This document shows positions 1 to 5,430 of a DNA stretch of 5,430 nucleotides, one piece after another. The DNA is from Syntrophomonadaceae bacterium (GTDB taxonomy: Bacteria; Bacillota; Syntrophomonadia; Syntrophomonadales; Syntrophomonadaceae): assembly GCA_012840625.1 (NCBI GenBank), contig DUSB01000221.1:1-5430 (forward strand), given 5' to 3'. Each line of letters begins with the position of its first letter. Positions within the stretch are counted from its first letter, which is position 1. Position numbers and translations under genes: made by a program. The notes beneath the pieces are model-generated. The model was given only the letters and a program-made list of their open reading frames with translations, was not told where the DNA came from and searched no databases.

Positions 1-1
1 C

Positions 2-715
2 CATGATGGTTCCTGTATACAGCTTGGCATAGGCGGCTTACCCAACGCACTGGGTTCTGTACTTAAAGATACTGATATTAAGGATCTGGGGGTTCACTCC
101 GAGATGTTTGTTGACGCATATGTCGATATGATCGAATCCGGACAGATCAATGGCTCACAAAAGGTATTTGATAAATATAAAACCGTATATACCTTTGCTA
201 TCGGAACAAAAAAAATGTATGAATGGATGCATGAAAATCCTGCTCTGGCTACTTATCCCGTTGATTACACCAATGACCCCCGGGTTATTGGCAGGCACAA
301 AAACATGATCAGCATCAACCAAGCTTTACAAATCGATCTGTTTACCCAGGTTAGCGCTGAAAGCATGGGATTAGATCAAGTAACTGGTAATGGCGGAATG
401 ACTGACTTTATACTGGGAGCACAATGGTCAGAAGGCGGAAAGAGCATTATCTGCCTGCCCTCCACCTATACGGATAAGGATGGAAACTTGCATTCACGTA
501 TCGTACCTACCTTTACAACCGGAACCTGCGTTACTGTTTCCCGTCATTTAGTTGATTATGTAGCCACTGAATACGGGGTGAAGAAATTAAAGGCCCAGCA
601 TCAATGGGACCGCACCGAGGATCTCATCGAATTAGCCCATCCCAAGTTCCGTGATGATTTAATCAAAGAAGCGAACGACTTAAAAATTTGGACCCGCACC
701 AATAAAATCGAGTAA
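2..715 (+). CDS. Acyl-CoA:acetate CoA-transferase, C-terminal part (4-hydroxybutyrate / butyryl-CoA transferase family)
   Basis: This is the 3' part of a gene cut by the left edge; 237 codons remain and the stop is TAA at 713-715. Family members are usually about 430-450 residues, so roughly the N-terminal half is missing. These enzymes exchange CoA between an acyl-CoA (typically acetyl-CoA) and a short carboxylic acid such as butyrate or 4-hydroxybutyrate, through a glutamyl-CoA thioester, in the cytoplasm. Visible here are the GIGGL glycine motif (visible residues 9-13), the HSEM motif whose Glu34 (codon 101-103) matches the family's catalytic glutamate, and a second glycine-rich GNGG (129-132) followed by a DF pair. 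The ATG at 104 lies just after the catalytic Glu and is not the real start. An intrinsic terminator follows directly. Family assignment is firm; the acyl substrate cannot be read from this fragment. In a butyrate oxidiser this would be the butyrate-activating enzyme, which is inference. Confidence 0.93.
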   Translation, partial: HDGSCIQLGIGGLPNALGSVLKDTDIKDLGVHSEMFVDAYVDMIESGQINGSQKVFDKYKTVYTFAIGTKKMYEWMHENPALATYPVDYTNDPRVIGRHKNMISINQALQIDLFTQVSAESMGLDQVTGNGGMTDFILGAQWSEGGKSIICLPSTYTDKDGNLHSRIVPTFTTGTCVTVSRHLVDYVATEYGVKKLKAQHQWDRTEDLIELAHPKFRDDLIKEANDLKIWTRTNKIE

Positions 716-747
716 ATTATTTTACCTACATGTTAATATAGATTTTA

Positions 748-790
748 TGAGCTTGCCTATAGAAATAAAGTTAGGCAAGCTTGTTTTTTT
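748..790 (+). terminator. Intrinsic terminator of the CoA-transferase gene
   Basis: A perfect 10-bp stem, AGCTTGCCTA (750-759) with TAGGCAAGCT (772-781), is extended by two G-U pairs at the base. It encloses a 12-nt loop and is followed by seven T residues (784-790). It lies 33 nt after the CoA-transferase stop and isolates that transcript from the downstream operon. The minus strand has no matching T-run after the stem, so it reads mainly as a plus-strand terminator. Confidence 0.92.
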
Positions 791-792
791 AA

Positions 793-1038
793 GGTGATTC
801 TCAAACGCACTTTTGTGATCTCGGGTAGCATTGTCCGGATATTACATGACTTGGTTCTTGCTTCCTGGCCAATGACCCGGCTGGTCCCTTTTGCTTCGTA
901 TTAACTGCCAATTCAGTTGAATCTTCGTCCCTGGCTGTTTGTTTAAATCGCTGACTTAACCCCCAATAAATAAGCCACAATAATCATAACTAACAGGTCG
1001 AACAAACCCTTTGCAGCGGTAGCAATTATTCTAAGCAT
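793..1038 (-). pseudogene. Probable decayed gene for a small membrane-anchored protein
   Basis: Read on the minus strand from the ATG at 1038-1036, one continuous frame gives about 82 codons interrupted by three stops: TAA (945-943), TGA (915-913) and TAA (903-901). Before the first stop lie 31 residues with a short amphipathic start and a hydrophobic stretch (FDLLVMIIVAYLLG, residues 13-26) that looks like a single transmembrane anchor. After the stops the same frame continues with charged residues and ends in RTMLPEITKVRLRI (68-81). This loosely resembles the C-terminal metal-site region of small membrane-anchored proteins with a P-x-C-x-TY-x-P motif; that comparison is from memory and the cysteine is not conserved here. 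The Shine-Dalgarno sequence is absent, and the 3' end runs into the terminator of the neighbouring gene. It could instead be an intact 31-residue membrane peptide (943-1038) or chance. Nothing else gene-like is seen in the 716-1101 gap. Confidence 0.33.
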
Positions 1039-1047
1039 GAAAATGCT
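1034..1047. repeat. Small perfect inverted repeat overlapping the candidate promoter
   Basis: AGCAT (1034-1038), a GAAA spacer, then ATGCT (1043-1047) form a perfect 5-bp inverted repeat. It overlaps the TGC of the extended -10 and the first base of TATAGT. It could be a repressor half-site pair or a small hairpin, but a 5-bp palindrome is also common by chance. It does not match the BirA operator (TTGTTAAC with a distant GTTAACAA) that might be expected before a biotin gene. Confidence 0.3.
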
Positions 1048-1052
1048 ATAGT
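1044..1052 (+). promoter_or_regulatory. Candidate extended -10 promoter for the radical SAM/ABC operon
   Basis: TGC followed by TATAGT makes an extended -10 element (TGn + TATAAT-like) 49 nt before the ATG at 1102. No good -35 hexamer lies at the expected distance (1024-1029 reads AATTAT), which extended -10 promoters can tolerate. An alternative -10-like TAAAAT is at 1070-1075, also without a clear -35. It is the only promoter candidate I see between the upstream terminator and the operon. Confidence 0.35.
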
Positions 1053-1101
1053 TAATAGCGCATATTCTGTAAAATGAAGATAGTGAAAGGCAGGTGTAAA
1101 A

Positions 1102-2160
1102 ATGCTGGATTCAAAAACGGCTGCTATTGTTAATAAAGCTCGGGCAGGAGAACTGCTGAACAAAAATGAGATGGCCTCACTTTTTGAGATTGATCTTTTT
1201 AGCCCCGAGTCTTATTATATCCAATCTGCTGCCAGGGAAATAAGTACTAAGCTATCTAATAATCGAGCAGAAATTCATAGCCATATTGGCGTAAATCTTG
1301 GCTTGTGTACCCACAATTGTAAATGGTGCTCTTTTGCTGCAGTTAACCGGGTGTTTCCCAAAGCAAGCATTTTACCGATGGAGGAGATTATAAGGCGTGC
1401 CAGGAAATTTGAAAAAGATGGTGCCAATGCGATTTATCTGGTAACAACCGGGATGTTTCCGCATAAACGCCTAGTTGATACGATTCGGGAAGTTCGTAAA
1501 AATCTGCAACCTGATACAGTTCTGGTTGCCAATGCAGATGATTTTACCCTGGAAGACGCACAAGCATTTAAGGATGCTGGACTAAATGGCGTATACCATG
1601 CGGTTCGTTTTCGTGAAGGCATAGAGTCAACCATCCCGGTAGAAAAAAGGTTTGCTACCATGCAGGCAGCTCATGAAGCAGGTTTAACATTAGGAACCTG
1701 TGTGGAACCAGTTGGACCTGAGCACAGCACCGAAGAGTTGGTGGAAGCCACCATTATTGCCCGAGAGTGTGGTGCTGTATTCAGCGGTACCATGCGTAGA
1801 ATCCCTGTCCCCGGAACAGAAATAGGTAATCGTGGCATGGTCACGGAAGCACGTCTGGCTCACCTGAATGCGGTCATACGCTTATCCACTCCGCATGAAA
1901 TACTGGGAATGTGCTGGCATGAACCCAGCACCATTGGGCCTATGGTGGGTGCCAATATTATGTGGGCCGAAACAGGTTCCAGTCCCCGTGATATACACGA
2001 AGATTGCGAGTTTACACGTGGACGTACCATTGCGGAGCTGCGACAAATGTACTGGGAAGCTGGCTGGGATGTACTGGAAGGCCCTTCTCGTATCTGGAAT
2101 TCTGAACCATCTACGGGTAAACTGCACCCCAAAAACATGCGCCAGCAAAAAATATCATAG
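1102..2160 (+). CDS. Radical SAM enzyme of the biotin synthase-like (BioB/HydE-type) fold, substrate unknown
   Basis: A 352-residue cytoplasmic protein, first gene of a four-gene operon. It starts at ATG 1102 with AGGTG at 1092-1096 as ribosome site. Residues 15-65 match the helical lead-in of BioB-type proteins. The radical SAM [4Fe-4S] motif is CTHNCKWC with C69, C73 and C76 (CX3CX2C), followed by SF. The barrel continues with YLVTTG (112-117), VEPVGPEHS (201-209, at the SAM-contacting position) and RRIPVPGTE (232-240). The C-terminus (about 263-333) matches the BATS-like end of the family, including GANIM (283-287). Length is normal for the family. By alignment by eye, three of the four E. 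coli BioB [2Fe-2S] ligands (C97, C128, R260) have no counterpart; only C200 lies near C188. The extra cysteines are C200, C223, C271 and C302. It is therefore probably not a true biotin synthase. HydE, PylB or a LipS-type lipoyl synthase subunit are possible relatives, but none is clearly matched. The ABC importer genes follow 31 nt downstream. Confidence 0.88.
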   Translation: MLDSKTAAIVNKARAGELLNKNEMASLFEIDLFSPESYYIQSAAREISTKLSNNRAEIHSHIGVNLGLCTHNCKWCSFAAVNRVFPKASILPMEEIIRRARKFEKDGANAIYLVTTGMFPHKRLVDTIREVRKNLQPDTVLVANADDFTLEDAQAFKDAGLNGVYHAVRFREGIESTIPVEKRFATMQAAHEAGLTLGTCVEPVGPEHSTEELVEATIIARECGAVFSGTMRRIPVPGTEIGNRGMVTEARLAHLNAVIRLSTPHEILGMCWHEPSTIGPMVGANIMWAETGSSPRDIHEDCEFTRGRTIAELRQMYWEAGWDVLEGPSRIWNSEPSTGKLHPKNMRQQKIS

Positions 2161-2175
2161 CTAGCATGTATTAAA

Positions 2176-2182
2176 AAGGGAG
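2176..2182 (+). promoter_or_regulatory. Ribosome binding site that sets the start of the binding-protein gene
   Basis: AAGGGAG ends immediately before a first ATG at 2183, leaving no spacer, but lies 9 nt before a second in-frame ATG at 2192. The second ATG has normal spacing and gives a standard lipoprotein signal starting MKRLRLL, so 2192 is preferred. Confidence 0.75.
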
Positions 2183-2191
2183 ATGGGACAT

Positions 2192-3148
2192 ATGAAACGA
2201 TTACGGTTACTGACTTTACTATGTATCGTCGGTATTTTTCTGTTACCTGGTTGTGGAACATCCACAACCAATAATACTGCAAAAGCCCAGATAGGTACCT
2301 GGAAAACGGCCCAGACTATTCAACCCTACCTGTATGATCAATATGTCGAAGGTACAGAGATTGATGTTCTGCCTTTTACCAATCCTGGTGATATGAAGGC
2401 TGCACTGGTGGCAGGCGATCTTAATATGTGTGGAACTACACTGGCTACAGCCATTACTGCTGCTTCCAGAGGTGAACCCGTAGTGGTGGTAAGCAGCCTG
2501 TGTCAAAAATGTTCAGCTCTGGTGGTTCGAAAAGACTCCGATATTACTACTCCGGCTGACTTAAAAGGTAAAAAAATAGCCTATGTACCAGGAACCATGC
2601 ATCACATCTTGTTGCTGGAGACTCTAAATAAGGCCAGACTTGATCCACAAAAAGATGTAGAACTAAAACGTATAGATTTTTTTGATATGGAACAGGCTCT
2701 TGCCCAGGGAGATATTGATGCATTCTGTAGCGGTGAACCCTACCCTTCTTTAGCGGTTACCAAGGGTTACGGTCGTATTTTATCCTACCCGTATTATGAT
2801 GAAAGCATAGGAGCTATTAATGCTGGAATGATGACTACAAGGGAACAAATTGAGAAGAACCCGGAACTTATTCAGCAGCTGGTTACAGCGCAGGCTCGGG
2901 CTACCGAGTATTTCAATCAGCATCCAGATGAATGGCTGGCAATGGCGGAGAAATTTGGCACCCAGCGGGAGGTTCTGGACGTTTCGGCTAATAATATTGA
3001 GTTAACCTGGGATATGAATCAAAAGTATATTCAGCAAGCCACTGTACTGGCTCAAAGAATGAAAGAGCTGGGAGTCATAAATGAGGTTCCCAATATGGAA
3101 AAGTTATTTGACATGAGATTTGTTGAACAGGCCAGAAAAGAGCTGTAA
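2192..3148 (+). CDS. ABC transporter substrate-binding lipoprotein, NitT/TauT/SsuA (NMT1-like) family
   Basis: A 318-residue extracytoplasmic binding protein that would deliver its ligand to the permease encoded next. The N-terminus has basic residues, a hydrophobic core and the lipobox LLPGC, making Cys21 the lipidated first residue of the mature protein. Family landmarks run in order: IGTWKTAQT (34-42), the first ligand loop NMCGTTLAT (78-86), the ALVV strand (109-112), DLKGKKIAYVPGTMHHILL (123-141, the usual 'DLKGK-IGV-GT--H-LL' block) and DIDAFCSGEPY (174-184, the usual 'DA---WEPY' block). Cysteines 80, 104, 107 (CQKC) and 179 all fall in or next to loops that line the cleft in this fold, which is unusual for sulfonate or nitrate binders. 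The segment between about 42 and 55 is shorter than usual. The ligand is unknown. The start at 2183 would add three residues and is less likely. Confidence 0.9.
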   Translation: MKRLRLLTLLCIVGIFLLPGCGTSTTNNTAKAQIGTWKTAQTIQPYLYDQYVEGTEIDVLPFTNPGDMKAALVAGDLNMCGTTLATAITAASRGEPVVVVSSLCQKCSALVVRKDSDITTPADLKGKKIAYVPGTMHHILLLETLNKARLDPQKDVELKRIDFFDMEQALAQGDIDAFCSGEPYPSLAVTKGYGRILSYPYYDESIGAINAGMMTTREQIEKNPELIQQLVTAQARATEYFNQHPDEWLAMAEKFGTQREVLDVSANNIELTWDMNQKYIQQATVLAQRMKELGVINEVPNMEKLFDMRFVEQARKEL

Positions 3149-3153
3149 TAATC

Positions 3154-3963
3154 ATGGGCAACAAACAGCGTAAATCAAGGGTAAATGTTTCTGCAAATTC
3201 ACTTCGATTTGATGCCCTTGGAATTGTATTACCATGTCTGCTGATTGCATTCTGGTATATCATAACCAGCTATGGTAGGATCCCAGCTTATTTACTACCC
3301 CCTCCTTTACAGGTCGGACAGGTGGCTTTAGATTTTGCTGTCGGGACATGGCAGGTCACACCATATGCAGGAACCCTGTGGGATCACGCATTGACGAGTA
3401 CCATCAGGGTTCTTCGCGGTTTTGCCCTGGCCGCTGTACTAGGAGTACCATTGGGTCTGCTTACCGGACGTATATCGGTGGTTAGACGCTTTCTGGATCC
3501 AACTGTGAACATGCTTCGAACCGTTCCCGGTATAGGATGGCTACCTCTGGCCATGGTATGGTTTGGTGTAGGCGAAAAGACCACCCTGTTTTTGATTGCA
3601 CTGGCAGCTTTTTTCCCGATATATATTAATTCAGCTCAGGGGGCAAGCAGTGTTTCTCCTTTATATTTGCGGGCAGGTCAAATGTTAGGAGCCAATAGAT
3701 TCAGCCTCTTTACAACTATTATCATGCCAGCTTCCTTTCCTTCTTTAGCCGCTGGACTAAGACTGGGGCTGGGTTTGTCCTGGGCATTTGTGGTGCTGGG
3801 AGAGCTAACTGGAGTTACTCACGGCCTGGGTGCAGTGATGATGGATGCTCGGATGCTGGGTCATGTGGACATGGTAATGGTCTCTATGATCTACATAGCT
3901 TTATTGGGGTGGTTAAGTGATAGAATCTTAACCGCTTTATTGCGCCTGATTCAACCCTTTTAA
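3154..3963 (+). CDS. ABC transporter permease, NitT/TauT/SsuC-type
   Basis: A 269-residue inner-membrane subunit that probably forms a homodimeric channel with the ATPase encoded downstream. About six hydrophobic segments are visible: near residues 22-40, 84-104, 127-138, 143-159, 201-219 and 239-264. The cytoplasmic EAA-type coupling loop is LRAGQMLGANRFSLFTTIIMP (about 172-192), with the conserved LGA and the spaced MP that contact the ATPase. The downstream GLRLGLGLSWAFVVLGELTG (201-220) is characteristic of the SsuC/TauC/NrtB branch. The start lies 5 nt after the preceding stop with only a weak GAG-type ribosome site near 3139-3142, so translation may be coupled to the gene before. The basic N-terminal tail (NKQRKSR) is consistent with a cytoplasmic N-terminus. 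Length is normal for the family. Confidence 0.93.
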   Translation: MGNKQRKSRVNVSANSLRFDALGIVLPCLLIAFWYIITSYGRIPAYLLPPPLQVGQVALDFAVGTWQVTPYAGTLWDHALTSTIRVLRGFALAAVLGVPLGLLTGRISVVRRFLDPTVNMLRTVPGIGWLPLAMVWFGVGEKTTLFLIALAAFFPIYINSAQGASSVSPLYLRAGQMLGANRFSLFTTIIMPASFPSLAAGLRLGLGLSWAFVVLGELTGVTHGLGAVMMDARMLGHVDMVMVSMIYIALLGWLSDRILTALLRLIQPF

Positions 3964-3975
3964 GGTGGTTTTTTT

Positions 3976-4761
3976 ATGATAGACAATCAACAGCAGGAAC
4001 TGATTATTGATCATTTATACATGAGTTTTACCAGGCCTGATGATGGGGTGCCATTAAAGGTCCTGGATAATATTTCCTTTAAGGCTGGTGGCGGTGAATT
4101 TATAAGTATCGTAGGACCAAGCGGATGTGGAAAAACGACCCTGTTAAATATCATTGCCGGTTTTGAACCAGTACAGGAAGGCAGGGTTCTTTATAATGGC
4201 CAACCGGTGGTTAAACCATCACCAGAAAGAGCCATGGTATTTCAATCTGCCGTTCTTTTCCCCTGGCTTACTGTACATGAAAACGTTGCCTACGGGCTCA
4301 AGCGCGCTGGCATGAAAACATCCGACTACAAATCTATTGTCAAAGACTACTTGAAAATGGTTAGAATGCAGGGATTCGATGATTATTATCCTGAACAGCT
4401 CTCCGGTGGAATGCAACAGCGAGTAGCTCTGGCCCGAGCTTTGGTCTTGCAGCCAGCCATGCTTTTAATGGATGAACCTTTCGCCGCTCTTGACGCCCAA
4501 ACCCGTCTGACCATGCAGGAATTGCTGTTAGATCTACAGCAGGAACTATCCACCACAGTCATATTGGTCACTCATGATGTTGAAGAAGCTTTGTACCTGG
4601 CAGATCGTGTATATGTAATGAGTAAGCGTCCGGGCAGATTTATACATGATTTAACCGTACCTTTTAAAAAACCTCGTACTTTTTCCCTGCGCGGCGCAGC
4701 TGCATTTGCCGAACTGAAAACAGAAATCTTACAATGCATTTTTGATCAGGTTGATGATTAA
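3976..4761 (+). CDS. ABC transporter ATP-binding protein, NitT/TauT/SsuB-type
   Basis: A 261-residue cytoplasmic ATPase that powers the importer. All catalytic motifs are intact: Walker A GPSGCGKTT (47-55), Q-loop glutamine 90 in MVFQ, signature LSGGMQQR (142-149), Walker B LLMDEP (163-168) with catalytic E167, D-loop ALD (171-173) and switch histidine H200 in VTHDVEEA. The MVFQ and FPWLTVHENV segments and the LTVPF tail motif (226-230) are typical of the SsuB/TauB/NrtD branch. The ribosome site AAGGTGG (3962-3968) overlaps the stop codon of the permease gene, and the gap is 12 nt, so the two genes are co-transcribed and likely coupled. It is the last gene of the operon; no clear terminator follows. 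Confidence 0.95.
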   Translation: MIDNQQQELIIDHLYMSFTRPDDGVPLKVLDNISFKAGGGEFISIVGPSGCGKTTLLNIIAGFEPVQEGRVLYNGQPVVKPSPERAMVFQSAVLFPWLTVHENVAYGLKRAGMKTSDYKSIVKDYLKMVRMQGFDDYYPEQLSGGMQQRVALARALVLQPAMLLMDEPFAALDAQTRLTMQELLLDLQQELSTTVILVTHDVEEALYLADRVYVMSKRPGRFIHDLTVPFKKPRTFSLRGAAAFAELKTEILQCIFDQVDD

Positions 4762-4969
4762 ACTTGGTCTAATTTCGAACATAACCCCCTGCCCCTTTTT
4801 TTCTTCATTTAAGCTCATCTCTTTATGCCCTGCCCTGGCCCTTTATATTTACTCCTGCTCCTTTGGCCGGGCCAATAGATTCTGAGTCTGGATTTAGGCG
4901 GAGGAATACTGCAATTTGTAGACGTAAATGCTTTTTGTGCTTATAGGAGACAAATAAAAGGGGAATAAT

Positions 4970-4978
4970 TGTTATATA
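4970..4978 (+). promoter_or_regulatory. Candidate extended -10 promoter for the DegV-family gene
   Basis: TGT followed by TATATA forms an extended -10 element about 69 nt before the ATG at 5047. No convincing -35 box lies 16-18 nt upstream. The AT-rich setting raises the chance of a false match. Confidence 0.28.
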
Positions 4979-5031
4979 AGAATACTCTTCCTTTCAAGGT
5001 AGAATATTTTATTTTAAAAGCCGGAATAAAT

Positions 5032-5037
5032 AAGGAG
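5032..5037 (+). promoter_or_regulatory. Strong ribosome binding site of the DegV-family gene
   Basis: AAGGAG lies 9 nt before the ATG at 5047. It supports that start over an in-frame TTG at 4969, which would add 26 residues not expected in the family. Confidence 0.8.
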
Positions 5038-5046
5038 CAGATTGCT

Positions 5047-5430
5047 ATGAAGAAACCAATTGCACAAATAGTGGATTCGGCCGGAAGTATCCCCCGAGAA
5101 TTGCTGGAAAAATATAATATAAGCGAAGTAGCCTTTCATATTCATTTTGATCAGCAGCAATATCGAGAGAACATAAACATCAACAGTCAAGAATTGTATG
5201 AACGCATGAAAAAACAGCCCCGACAGGTTCCTAAAACCGCAGTTCCGGGAATAAGCGACTGGATCCAGGCTTTTGAGAAAAAGTATAAAGATGGTTATCA
5301 GAGTATTCTGGTTACCACCATTGCCAGACCTCTCTCTGCCAGTGCTGAATCCGCTGTTGCTGCCGCCAGTGCCTTTATGCAACTTCATCCTGAGATTAAT
5401 ATACAGGTTTTGGAGTCCAATACCTGCGCC
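5047..5430 (+). CDS. DegV family fatty-acid-binding protein, N-terminal part
   Basis: The first 128 codons are present; the gene runs off the right edge (full family members are about 280-290 residues). DegV/FakB-type proteins are cytoplasmic two-domain carriers that bind a fatty acid. In many Firmicutes they present it to the kinase FakA to make acyl-phosphate for phospholipid synthesis. The opening MKKPIAQIVDSAGSIPRELLEKYNI matches the family start 'I-TDS--DLP-ELLE-YNI', with D10 and S11 of the DS motif visible. The region PKTAVPG (64-70) stands where family members usually have TTSQPS, so T66 is kept but the usual serine is replaced. ILVTTIARPLSAS (about 89-101) matches the 'I--I-SSLSGT' strand and loop that holds the carboxylate-binding serine. 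It has its own likely promoter and ribosome site, so it is probably not part of the ABC operon. Whether it works as a FakB cannot be told from this half. Confidence 0.88.
   Translation, partial: MKKPIAQIVDSAGSIPRELLEKYNISEVAFHIHFDQQQYRENININSQELYERMKKQPRQVPKTAVPGISDWIQAFEKKYKDGYQSILVTTIARPLSASAESAVAAASAFMQLHPEINIQVLESNTCA

Larger units (their letters stand above)
4762..5046. other. Intergenic gap, pyrimidine-rich on the plus strand, no supported gene
   Basis: Positions about 4785-4870 are strongly C+T rich and contain repeated short words such as CCCTGCCC. TGGCCC (from about 4836) and GGGCCA (about 4868-4873) could pair with a long loop, but no T-run follows, so I do not call a terminator. 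A GGAGG at about 4909-4913 is followed by no convincing reading frame. The right end contains the candidate promoter and ribosome site of the DegV-family gene. Confidence 0.5.

Noticed and set aside
901..920. Hairpin TTAACTG / CAGTTGA with a 6-nt loop
   Set aside because: The 7-bp stem contains a G-U pair and has no T-run or conserved riboswitch core around it, so it is probably chance.
809..988. Minus-strand frame of about 60 codons, offset from the proposed pseudogene frame
   Set aside because: It would need a TTG start without a ribosome site, its composition is not protein-like, and the other frame explains the region better.
2183..2191. ATG at 2183 as start of the binding-protein gene
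   Set aside because: It directly abuts the AAGGGAG ribosome site with no spacer; the in-frame ATG at 2192 has a 9-nt spacer and gives a cleaner signal peptide.
1860..2282. Long minus-strand open frame across the end of the radical SAM gene and start of the next gene
   Set aside because: It is a shadow of two well-supported plus-strand genes, with no ribosome site or recognisable domain.
4880..4967. Short plus-strand frame ending in a TAA near 4967, after a GGAGG-like sequence
   Set aside because: There is no normal start codon at a suitable distance, it is fewer than 30 codons long, and I recognise no family.
4969..5046. In-frame TTG extending the DegV-family protein by 26 residues
   Set aside because: A GGGG-type site precedes it, but the family normally starts at the position of the ATG at 5047, which has a strong AAGGAG site.
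5014..5388. Minus-strand open frame of 124 codons opposite the DegV-family gene
   Set aside because: It is antisense to a clear DegV-family coding sequence and has no recognisable motif.
1..5430. CRISPR array, tRNA or rRNA, insertion sequence ends, or known riboswitch cores
   Set aside because: No regularly spaced repeats, cloverleaf sequences, transposase motifs, or T-box, TPP or cobalamin core motifs were seen by reading.

Overview
The window looks like chromosomal DNA of a low-to-mid GC, strictly anaerobic Clostridia-type Firmicute. A butyrate-syntroph lineage such as Syntrophomonadaceae is my best guess. This rests on good AAGGAG/AAGGTGG-type Shine-Dalgarno sequences, a DegV-family gene, a radical SAM enzyme, and a 4-hydroxybutyrate/butyryl-CoA:acetate-type CoA-transferase. 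The genus is inference and was not checked against any database.

Layout: (1) Positions 2-715 encode the C-terminal 237 residues of an acyl-CoA:acetate CoA-transferase, closed by a strong intrinsic terminator at 748-790. (2) The gap at 716-1101 holds no intact plus-strand gene. On the minus strand it appears to carry a decayed small membrane-anchored protein gene (793-1038, three in-frame stops). At its right end is a candidate promoter with a small perfect inverted repeat. (3) Positions 1102-4761 form a tight four-gene plus-strand operon: a biotin-synthase-like radical SAM enzyme, a lipoprotein substrate-binding protein, an ABC permease and an ABC ATPase of the nitrate/sulfonate/taurine (NitT/TauT/SsuABC) type. 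Gaps are 31, 5 and 12 nt. (4) The gap at 4762-5046 is pyrimidine-rich with a possible promoter. (5) A DegV-family fatty-acid-binding protein starts at 5047 and runs off the right edge.

How the genes may work together: the four-gene operon is the most interesting content. The substrate-binding protein brings a small molecule to the permease and ATPase, and the radical SAM enzyme most plausibly modifies the imported compound or consumes it. Two details argue against a routine biotin or sulfonate system. The radical SAM protein has the SAM-cluster motif of the BioB fold but lacks most of BioB's sulfur-donor [2Fe-2S] ligands. The binding protein has four cysteines (80, 104, 107, 179) which, by family position, fall on loops around its ligand cleft. 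The substrate is unknown. A thiol, a metal or cofactor complex, or a vitamin precursor are all possible.
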